A program made the translations under genes and the position numbers. DNA of 6,441 bases from Pseudomonadota bacterium (GTDB lineage Bacteria > Pseudomonadota > Alphaproteobacteria > Acetobacterales > Acetobacteraceae), in NCBI GenBank assembly GCA_021785335.1, contig JAJYFW010000110.1, positions 1 to 6,441 on the forward strand. Reading direction: 5' to 3'. The notes under the pieces are model-generated. The model searched no databases. It was not told the origin of the DNA and saw nothing but the letters and a program-made list of their open reading frames with translations. This document shows, piece after piece, positions 1-5,742 of the stretch; the stretch's first letter is position 1; each line of letters begins with the position of its first letter.

Positions 1-312
1 CTGGTCGGCGCCTTCCGCGACGCGGTGCCCGGGGCCGCGATGCCGCTGCAGGAAACCGCGCCCGCCGGCCCGGAACTGACCATCGCGCTCGCCGCGCGCA
101 TCGAGGCCGGGGTCGCGGGGGATTGCGGCGGCGGGCACATGCTGGCCGCCGCCGACATCCGGCTGGTCTCGCTGTTCGGCCCCACGGACCCGGCGAAGTT
201 CGCGCCCTGGTGCGCCCGCAACACCATCCTGCGGGCGCAGGACTATGGCGCGGAGAGCATGGACGCGATCCCGCTCGCCCCGGTGCTGGCCGCGCTTATT
301 CCTTCCGCTTGA
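1..312 (+). CDS. Glycosyltransferase family 9 (heptosyltransferase-type), C-terminal fragment
   Basis: This is the last 103 codons of a gene whose start lies upstream; the frame is open from base 1 and ends at TGA 310-312. The visible part carries the family's C-terminal nucleotide-sugar-binding signature: DCGGGHMLAAA, then LVSLFGPTDPAKFAPW. It corresponds to the D-S-G-P-x-H-x-A-A-A ... LFGPTDP block of ADP-heptose:LPS heptosyltransferases and other GT9 enzymes, which transfer sugars from nucleotide donors during lipopolysaccharide-core or related glycan assembly at the inner face of the cytoplasmic membrane. The usual Ser and Pro of the first block are Cys and Gly here, but the His and the LFGPTDP motif are kept. 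Family assignment is firm; acceptor, donor sugar and specific name (for example waaC or waaF) cannot be decided from the C-terminus. The last 17 bases overlap the 3' end of the convergent dehydrogenase gene. Confidence 0.85.
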   Translation: MVGAFRDAVPGAAMPLQETAPAGPELTIALAARIEAGVAGDCGGGHMLAAADIRLVSLFGPTDPAKFAPWCARNTILRAQDYGAESMDAIPLAPVLAALIPSA

Positions 313-1054
313 CCGCCAGCGGCCCGCTCGCCTGGCAGGTCGGCATCATTTCCAGGCGGTTGATGTTCACGTGCGCCGGCAGGTTCACCACCCAGGAAGC
401 CGCCTCGGCGATGTCCTTCGGCGTCAGCGGCGTCGTGCCGGCATAGACCGCGGCCGCCCGCGCCGCGTCGCCGAAGCGCACGGCGCTGAACTCGCTGCCG
501 CCGACGAGGCCCGGCTCGAGGTCCGTGACGCGCACGTTGGTGCCCACCAGGTCCGCGCGGAGGTTGAGGCTGAACTGGGTCACGAACGCCTTGGACGCGC
601 CGTAGATGTGGCCGCCGGGGTACGGGTAGATCGCCGCGGTGCTCGAGAGGTTCACGATGTGCCCGCGGTTGCGCTCCACCATCCCCGGCAGCAGCGCGTG
701 CGTCACCCGCATCAGCCCCGCGGCGTTGGTCGCGAGCATGGTCTCCCAGTCCGAGAGCTTCGCCCGGTAGGCGGGGTCGAGCCCGAGCGCGAGCCCGGCG
801 TTGTTCACCAGCACGTCGACCGCGCGCCACGCCTCCGGCAGCGCCGCGGGCAGTGCCGCGACCGCGGCGGCGTTCGTGACGTCGAGCGGGAAGGGCAGGA
901 CCGAGGAACCCAGCTCGCCGGCGAGCGCCTTGAGCCGGTCAGCCCGCCGCGCCGCCGCGATCACCCGGTGCCCGTCGCGCACGAAGCGCCGCGCGATCGC
1001 GCTCCCGAACCCCGCCGAAGCCCCCGTCACCAGAACCGTCAGACTCATCCTCAT
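296..1054 (-). CDS. SDR family NAD(P)-dependent oxidoreductase, YdfG-like
   Basis: A complete classical short-chain dehydrogenase/reductase of 252 residues, the usual length for the family. Visible motifs are the Rossmann nucleotide loop TGASAGFG (10-17), adjacent Arg36-Arg37 after the second beta strand (suggesting NADP(H)), DVT (58-60), NNAG (84-87), and the catalytic set Asn110, Ser138, Tyr151 and Lys155 (YGASK). The C-terminal half, with EPGLVGGSEFS and a tail near LPAHVNINRLEMMP, resembles E. coli YdfG, an NADP-dependent 3-hydroxy acid dehydrogenase that also reduces malonic semialdehyde; the substrate here is inferred only. It is probably a soluble cytoplasmic enzyme. The ATG at 1054 lies 6 bases after AAGG (1064-1061) within AAGGGGGGG; an in-frame ATG at 1048 would remove two residues and is a possible alternative. 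The gene begins 9 bp after the upstream exported EEP gene, so co-transcription and translational coupling are likely. Confidence 0.93.
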   Translation of the reverse strand: MRMSLTVLVTGASAGFGSAIARRFVRDGHRVIAAARRADRLKALAGELGSSVLPFPLDVTNAAAVAALPAALPEAWRAVDVLVNNAGLALGLDPAYRAKLSDWETMLATNAAGLMRVTHALLPGMVERNRGHIVNLSSTAAIYPYPGGHIYGASKAFVTQFSLNLRADLVGTNVRVTDLEPGLVGGSEFSAVRFGDAARAAAVYAGTTPLTPKDIAEAASWVVNLPAHVNINRLEMMPTCQASGPLAVKRKE

Positions 1055-1063
1055 TCCCCCCCT

Positions 1064-1930
1064 TCAGGGCACGTTCAGCTGCACTGAGACCGGACAATGG
1101 TCGGACAGCCTGTCCTTCCATGCCGGATTCGTCTGCTGGTACACCAGCACGCGCAGGCTGTGCGGCACCAGCCAGGCCCGCGCCGGCCCGCCCAGGAACA
1201 CGTGGTCGGTGAAGTGGTGGCCGCCCCAGCACGGGTTTTCCATCCCCGCGTCGGCGCGCAGCAGGGCCTTCTCCGGCTGGCCGTAATAGGGGTCCATCGC
1301 CCGGTGGAACCGGTCGCGCCCGTCCATCACCCGGTTGAAATCGCCGAGCACCACGAAGGGCGTGCCATGCGCGTCGCGCTCCGCGATCCAGCGGCGCAGG
1401 CCCGGGATCTGCTTCTCCAGCGTCCGGCAGGCATACCGGCGCGAGTAGATACTCGTGTACCAGCACCCGGCCTTGAGATGCACCGCGAGCAGCCGCAGCC
1501 GCTGCCCGCCGAGTTCCAGCGTCACGTCGGCGCCGCTGCGCAGCGGGTACCTGGCATGCCTGTAGGGCACGAGTGAGGTGACGTCCGGGTTCTGGTGGAA
1601 CGCGATGCCGCGCCGGATGGCGAAGCCGACGCGCAGCAGCGTGGGGTCGTGCGTAACGACCAGGTTGTAGCGGTCGGGCGGGAACAGCCGCGCCGCTGCC
1701 CGCCTGCCGTCCACCTCCTCGAAGGCGACGACATCCGCGGCAAGCCGGTGCGCGTAGCCGGCGAGCGCCGTCCAGTCCCGGGGCGTGCGCGGATGCACGC
1801 CCCTGGGCAGCCGCGGGTCGCCCGCCTGGCGGGTGGTCAGCCATTCGAGGTTCCAGGTGGAGATCTTGAGGGGTGCCGCGGCGGCGGGAAAGGCGACGAG
1901 GATAAGCAGCAGGACGAGCAGCTTGCGCAT
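1064..1930 (-). CDS. Exported endonuclease/exonuclease/phosphatase (EEP) family protein
   Basis: A 288-residue protein of the DNase I-like EEP superfamily of metal-dependent phosphoesterases. Residues 1-19 form a signal peptide: Met-Arg-Lys, a leucine-rich hydrophobic core, then PAAAA before Pro20, so the protein should be exported to the periplasm or beyond. The expected metal and catalytic residues are present in order: Asn27 (STWNLEW), Glu72 (FEEVD), His151 (VHLK), Asp197 and Asn199 (LGDFN), Asp242 near TDHVF, and Asp277-His278 (SDHCP). Four cysteines (156, 168, 234, 279) are the only ones in the mature protein and could form disulfides after export. The start at 1930 was chosen because it places the signal peptide at the N-terminus; the frame stays open to an ATG at 2017, but the extra 29 residues look unlike protein. 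No good Shine-Dalgarno precedes 1930. The substrate (nucleic acid, phospholipid or another phosphodiester) is unknown. It is probably the first gene of a two-gene transcript with the downstream dehydrogenase. Confidence 0.88.
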   Translation of the reverse strand: MRKLLVLLLILVAFPAAAAPLKISTWNLEWLTTRQAGDPRLPRGVHPRTPRDWTALAGYAHRLAADVVAFEEVDGRRAAARLFPPDRYNLVVTHDPTLLRVGFAIRRGIAFHQNPDVTSLVPYRHARYPLRSGADVTLELGGQRLRLLAVHLKAGCWYTSIYSRRYACRTLEKQIPGLRRWIAERDAHGTPFVVLGDFNRVMDGRDRFHRAMDPYYGQPEKALLRADAGMENPCWGGHHFTDHVFLGGPARAWLVPHSLRVLVYQQTNPAWKDRLSDHCPVSVQLNVP

Positions 1931-1982
1931 CGGCGCATGTTCGCCGCGCGCGCCGCTCGGGTCCAGCCCCCTACCGGCGCCC

Positions 1983-2011
1983 GGACGCGGGTGGCATATT
2001 GCCCGCCGTCC
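1983..2011. promoter_or_regulatory. Imperfect inverted repeat, possible operator
   Basis: The left arm GGACGCGGGTGGCA (1983-1996) and right arm TGCCCGCCGTCC (2000-2011) are inverted copies around a TAT centre, with a perfect inner GGCA/TGCC pair, a shared outer GGACG/CGTCC pair, and mismatches or small indels between. It ends 44 bases before the korC start codon, where an operator for korC (or for the divergent gene) could lie. In DNA this GC-rich, short imperfect palindromes arise by chance, so the call is tentative and no regulator family is recognised. Confidence 0.25.
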
Positions 2012-2044
2012 AAGCATAACGCGCCAGGAAAGCCAGGCGCATCC

Positions 2045-2050
2045 AGGGAG
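2045..2050 (+). promoter_or_regulatory. Ribosome binding site of korC
   Basis: AGGGAG lies 5 bases before the GTG at 2056-2058. It is the best Shine-Dalgarno match near the start and decides in favour of this GTG over any downstream in-frame ATG, such as Met45 of the protein. Starting at 2056 also keeps the N-terminal cysteines 18 and 22 in the product. Confidence 0.7.
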
Positions 2051-2055
2051 TTGCC

Positions 2056-3882
2056 GTGCAGACGACTGACGTCAGCAATCCCGCCTTCTTCCACAAGGTC
2101 GTGGATTGCCAATGGGCCTGCCCCGCGCATACGCCGGTGCCCCATTATATCCGCCTCATTGCCTCCGGCCGGAATGCCGACGCGTACATGGTCAACTGGC
2201 ATTCCAACGTCTTCCCCGGCATCCTCGGCCGCACCTGCGACCGCCCCTGCGAGCCCGCCTGCCGCCGCGGCCGCGTGGAGGAGGAGCCGGTGGCGATCTG
2301 CCGGCTCAAGCGCGTCGCCGCCGACAACAAGGGCGACGTCGCGCACCGCATGCCCAGGCCCGCGCCGCGCAACGGCCGCCGCGTCGCCTGCATCGGCGCC
2401 GGCCCCGCCAGCCTCGCCTGCGCCCGCGACCTCGCCGCCGCCGGCTACGGCGTCACCGTCTTCGAGGGGGAGAAGAAGCTCGGCGGCTTCATCCGCAGCC
2501 AGATCCCCCGCTTCCGCCTGCCCGAGACGGTGATCGACGAGGAGGTGGGCTACATCACGGCACTCGGCGTCGAGACCCGCACCGGGCACTACATCTCGTC
2601 GCTGAAATCGCTGCTCGCCGAGGGCTACGACGCGGTGTTCGTCGGCTCCGGCGCGCCGCGCGGCCGCGACCTCGAGATCCCTGGCCGCAAGGAGGCCGCC
2701 GCCAACATCCACCTCGGCATCGACTGGCTGGCTTCCGTCTCCTTCGGCCACACGACCTCGATCGGCAGGCGCGTGATCGTGCTCGGCGGCGGCAACACGG
2801 CGATGGATTGCTGCCGCTCCGCCCGCCGGCTCGGCGGCGAGAGCGTCACCGTCGTCGTCCGCTCCGGCTTCGAGGAGATGAAGGCGTCTCCCTGGGAGAA
2901 GGAGGACGCGATGGGCGAGGACATCCCGATCCTCAACTACCTCGTCCCGCTCGCCTTCCTGCACGAGGGCGGCACGCTCACCGGCATGCGCTTCCAGAAG
3001 GTGCGCGCCGAGCGCGACGCGAAGGGCCGCCGACAGCTCGTCCCGACCGGCGAGCCGGACGTGGAGATGCCGTGCGACGACGTGCTCGTAGCCGTCGGCC
3101 AGGAGAACGCGTTTCCCTGGATCGAGCGCGACATCGGCATCGAGTTCGACCGCTGGGGCATGCCGGTGGTGGACGAGACGACGATGCAGTCCACCATTCC
3201 CAACGTGTTCTTCGGCGGCGACGCGGCGTTCGGGCCCAAGAACATCATCTGGGCGGTGGCGCACGCCCACCAGGCCGCGGTCTCCATCGACCTGCTGCTC
3301 TCCGGCGGCGACGTCCGGGACCGTCCGCCGCCCTACGTGACGCTCGTCTCGCAGAAGATGGGCATCCACGAGTGGAGCTACGACAACGCCATTGCCATCG
3401 ACCTGCGCTACAAGGTGCCGCACCGCGACAAGTCGCTGGCGCTGGCCGATATCGGCGCCGAGGTGGAACTCGGCTTCGACCTCGGCCTCGCGCTGAAGGA
3501 GGCGCAGCGCTGCCTCAACTGCGACATCCAGACGGTGTTCGCGCCGAAGCTGTGCATCGAGTGCGATGCCTGCGTCGACATCTGCCCCGTCGACTGCATC
3601 ACCTTTACCGCCGACGCGGAGGAGCGGGTGCTGCGCCAGGGTCTCAACGCGCCGTCGCTCAACATGGCGCAGGACCTGCAGGTGCATGGCGGGCTCAAGA
3701 CCGGGCGCGTCATGGTCAAGGACGAGGATGTCTGCCTGCACTGCGGCATGTGCGCCGAGCGCTGCCCCACCGGCGCGTGGGACATGCAGCGCTTCCTGCT
3801 CGACATGGCGCAAGTGGGCACCATGCCGCCAAGCATCACCCACCCAACCATGAATTCCGGGGCGGAGCCTGTCGCCGCATGA
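2056..3882 (+). CDS. korC: KorC-like FAD/NAD(P) oxidoreductase with [4Fe-4S] ferredoxin domain
   Basis: A 608-residue iron-sulfur flavoprotein that probably links a 2-oxoacid oxidoreductase to NAD(P). The N-terminal region (about 10-100) is the iron-sulfur domain seen in glutamate synthase small subunit (GltD), with Cys18, Cys22, Cys61, Cys65 and Cys69 (GRTCDRPCEPACRRG). The FAD-binding loop GAGPAS is at 114-119, the NAD(P)-binding GGGNTAMD at 244-251, and the second FAD contact FGGDAAFG at 386-393. RCLNCD (486-491) follows. A ferredoxin-like C-terminus has two [4Fe-4S] motifs: Cys500, 503, 506, 510 and Cys560, 563, 566, 570, each last Cys followed by Pro. The domain order resembles DsrL and other GltD/NfnB relatives. 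KorC is preferred to GltD or DsrL because no gltB or dsr gene is adjacent, while korA starts within its stop codon (ATGA overlap, 3879-3882) and korB follows. The start is GTG with a strong ribosome binding site. Probably cytoplasmic. NADP versus NAD preference is not settled by sequence. Confidence 0.88.
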   Translation: MQTTDVSNPAFFHKVVDCQWACPAHTPVPHYIRLIASGRNADAYMVNWHSNVFPGILGRTCDRPCEPACRRGRVEEEPVAICRLKRVAADNKGDVAHRMPRPAPRNGRRVACIGAGPASLACARDLAAAGYGVTVFEGEKKLGGFIRSQIPRFRLPETVIDEEVGYITALGVETRTGHYISSLKSLLAEGYDAVFVGSGAPRGRDLEIPGRKEAAANIHLGIDWLASVSFGHTTSIGRRVIVLGGGNTAMDCCRSARRLGGESVTVVVRSGFEEMKASPWEKEDAMGEDIPILNYLVPLAFLHEGGTLTGMRFQKVRAERDAKGRRQLVPTGEPDVEMPCDDVLVAVGQENAFPWIERDIGIEFDRWGMPVVDETTMQSTIPNVFFGGDAAFGPKNIIWAVAHAHQAAVSIDLLLSGGDVRDRPPPYVTLVSQKMGIHEWSYDNAIAIDLRYKVPHRDKSLALADIGAEVELGFDLGLALKEAQRCLNCDIQTVFAPKLCIECDACVDICPVDCITFTADAEERVLRQGLNAPSLNMAQDLQVHGGLKTGRVMVKDEDVCLHCGMCAERCPTGAWDMQRFLLDMAQVGTMPPSITHPTMNSGAEPVAA

Positions 3883-5732
3883 AACCGCTGGTTCGCGTCA
3901 ACGACTTCGTCGTCAAGTTCGCCAACGTCAACGGCTCGGGCTCGGCCTCGGCCAACCGGCTGTTCGCGCAGTCGATCATCCGCATGGGCGTGCCGGCGAC
4001 GCCGCGCAACATCTTCCCCTCCAACATCCAGGGCCTGCCCACCTGGTACGAGGTGCGTGTTTCCGAGGCCGGCTATCTCGGCGCGCGCGGCGGCACCGAC
4101 CTGATGGTGGCGATGAACCCGCAGACCTGGGACAAGGACGTCGCCGGGATCGTTCCGGGCGGGTATCTGTTCTACGACAGCACGCGCCCGCTGCCGGCCG
4201 CGAAGTTCCGCGACGACATCACGGTGCTGGGCCTGCCGCTCACCGCCATCTGCAACGCCGAGTACACGGACCCGCGCCAGCGCCAGCTGTTCAAGAACAT
4301 CCTCTATGTCGGTGCGCTCTCGGCCATCCTCGATATCGACCCCGCGGTGATCGAGCAGCTCATCGCCGAGCAGTTCCGGGCCAAGGAAAAGCTGATCGCG
4401 CCCAACGTGCACGCCTTCCGCCTCGGGCGCGCGCACGCGGAGAAGTCGCTGCCCTGCCCGATCGGGCTCACCGTGCGCCGCGCCGACAAGGTGGGCGAGC
4501 GCATCTTCCTCGAGGGCAACTCCGCGGCGGCGCTCGGCGCCGTCTATGGCGGCGCGACGGCCTGCGCCTGGTACCCGATCACGCCCTCCACCTCGCTCGC
4601 CGAGGCCTACCAGCGCTGGTGCGCGCGGTTCCGCACCGATCCCGAAACGAAGGAGAAGCGCTACGCCATCGTCCAGGCGGAGGACGAGCTGGCCTCCATC
4701 GGCATGGTGATCGGCGCCGGCTGGAACGGCGCGCGCGCCTTCACCGCCACCTCCGGCCCAGGCATCTCGCTGATGCAGGAGTTCCTCGGCCTCGCCTATT
4801 TCGCCGAGATCCCCGCGGTGATCTTCGACGTGCAGCGCGCCGGCCCCTCGACCGGCATGCCCACGCGCACGCAGCAATGCGACGTGCTGTCCTGCGCCTA
4901 TGCCTCGCACGGCGACACCAAGCACGTGCTGCTGTTCCCGGAGGACCCGCGCGAGTGCTTCGAGCTCGGCGCCACCGCCTTCGACCTCGCGGACCGGCTG
5001 CAGACGCCGGTCTTCGTGCTGCTCGACCTCGACATCGGCATGAACGAGCGCCTGGTCGCCCCGCTCGCCTGGGACGACACGCGGCGCATGGATCGCGGCA
5101 AGGTGATGACCGCCGAGATGCTCGAATCCGGCCGCGACTTCGGCCGCTACCTCGACGTCGATGGCGACGGCATCCCCTGGCGCACCTGGCCCGGCACGCA
5201 CCCCACGCGCGGCGCCTACTTCACCCGCGGCACCTCGCGCGACCGCTACGCCCGCTACACCGAGGAGGGCGACGCCTACCGCGACAACATGGAGCGGCTG
5301 CTGAAGAAATTCGCCACCGCCCGCGCGCTGGTGCCCGCGCCCGTCCGCCGCGACGCGCCGGGTGGCTCGCGCCTCGGCGCGATCTATTACGGCTCGACCG
5401 CGCCGGCGATGGACGAGGCGCTGGACCTGCTCGCCGCGCAGGGCGTGGCGCTCGACGCGCTGCGCGTCCGCGCCTTCCCCTTCCATGCAGATGTGAAACG
5501 TTTCGTCCAGGAGCACGAGCGCGTCTTCGTCGTCGAGCAGAACCGCGACGCGCAGCTGCGCAGCCTGCTCGTGGTCGAGGAGGAGATCGATCCCGCCCGC
5601 CTCGTGCGGGTGCTGCACTACGACGGCACGCCCATCACCGCCGACGCGATCGTGGGCGAGATCGAAGCCCACGCCCGCGTGACGCCGCTGCGCCGCGCCC
5701 AGTCCCACGGCTCTCAGCCCCAGGGGGTGTAG
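3879..5732 (+). CDS. korA: 2-oxoacid:acceptor oxidoreductase subunit alpha (fused gamma-alpha, KorA)
   Basis: A 617-residue subunit of the pyruvate:ferredoxin oxidoreductase superfamily. Residues 1 to about 190 are the gamma-type domain, opening with the nucleotide-loop-like NVNGSGSASANRLFAQ. From about 205 comes the alpha domain that contacts thiamine pyrophosphate: GNSAAALG (213-220), YPITPST (232-238), ATSGPGISLMQEF (290-302) and QRAGPSTGMPT (319-329). The C-terminal domain II carries VFVVEQNRDAQL (549-560). With KorB it would catalyse CoA-dependent oxidative decarboxylation of a 2-oxoacid, most likely 2-oxoglutarate to succinyl-CoA, a cytoplasmic TCA-type step. No cysteine cluster motif is present, as expected, since the clusters reside in KorB and KorC. 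The ATG overlaps the korC TGA, indicating translational coupling; a weak GGAG lies at 3864-3867. The frame is also open far upstream inside korC, but homology begins only here. Substrate choice within the family (2-oxoglutarate, pyruvate, branched-chain or aryl 2-oxoacids) is inferred, not shown. Confidence 0.93.
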   Translation: MKPLVRVNDFVVKFANVNGSGSASANRLFAQSIIRMGVPATPRNIFPSNIQGLPTWYEVRVSEAGYLGARGGTDLMVAMNPQTWDKDVAGIVPGGYLFYDSTRPLPAAKFRDDITVLGLPLTAICNAEYTDPRQRQLFKNILYVGALSAILDIDPAVIEQLIAEQFRAKEKLIAPNVHAFRLGRAHAEKSLPCPIGLTVRRADKVGERIFLEGNSAAALGAVYGGATACAWYPITPSTSLAEAYQRWCARFRTDPETKEKRYAIVQAEDELASIGMVIGAGWNGARAFTATSGPGISLMQEFLGLAYFAEIPAVIFDVQRAGPSTGMPTRTQQCDVLSCAYASHGDTKHVLLFPEDPRECFELGATAFDLADRLQTPVFVLLDLDIGMNERLVAPLAWDDTRRMDRGKVMTAEMLESGRDFGRYLDVDGDGIPWRTWPGTHPTRGAYFTRGTSRDRYARYTEEGDAYRDNMERLLKKFATARALVPAPVRRDAPGGSRLGAIYYGSTAPAMDEALDLLAAQGVALDALRVRAFPFHADVKRFVQEHERVFVVEQNRDAQLRSLLVVEEEIDPARLVRVLHYDGTPITADAIVGEIEAHARVTPLRRAQSHGSQPQGV

Positions 5733-5742
5733 AGAACACGCC

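Larger units (their letters stand above)
1931..2055. other. Divergent intergenic region (EEP gene / korC)
   Basis: This 125-bp gap separates the minus-strand EEP gene from plus-strand korC, so promoters for both transcripts should lie here or in the adjacent 5' ends. No convincing -35/-10 pair could be found on either strand. The best -10-like words towards korC are CATATT (1995-2000) and CATAAC (2015-2020), each without a matching -35 element at normal spacing. The region also contains an imperfect inverted repeat (1983-2011) and the korC ribosome binding site (2045-2050). It is slightly less GC-dominated around 1995-2020 than its flanks, which fits promoter DNA but proves nothing. Confidence 0.5.

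Noticed and set aside
245..1087. Plus-strand open frame opposite the dehydrogenase gene
   Set aside because: Arg/His/Pro-rich translation without motifs; the minus strand carries a full SDR with an intact catalytic set.
1991..2004. Possible sigma-54 promoter (TGGCAT ... TTGCCC) upstream of korC
   Set aside because: The GG and GC elements are separated by 6 bases instead of the required 10, so the spacing rules it out.
1931..2017. 29-residue N-terminal extension of the EEP protein from an ATG at 2017
   Set aside because: It would bury an evident signal peptide, has no ribosome binding site, and would fill most of the divergent promoter region.
1837..3843. Long minus-strand open frame (668 codons) antisense to korC
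   Set aside because: Same compositional artefact; it is His-, Val- and Asp-rich without motifs, and it also runs into the 5' end of the EEP gene in another frame.
2106..3878. korA frame open for 591 codons upstream of its ATG, inside korC
   Set aside because: The upstream translation is Arg/Pro-rich without homology to the family. KorA similarity starts at the ATG at 3879, which overlaps the korC stop in the classic ATGA arrangement.
2056..3882. Annotation as glutamate synthase small subunit (gltD) or dsrL
   Set aside because: The core domains are shared with both, but neither gltB nor dsr genes are adjacent. The overlap with korA and the following korB make a KorC role the better-supported reading.
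5154..5189. EF-hand-like DVDGDG calcium loop in KorA (residues 426-437)
   Set aside because: The twelfth loop position is Trp rather than Glu or Asp and no flanking EF-hand helices are evident. It is more likely a structural turn of the alpha subunit.
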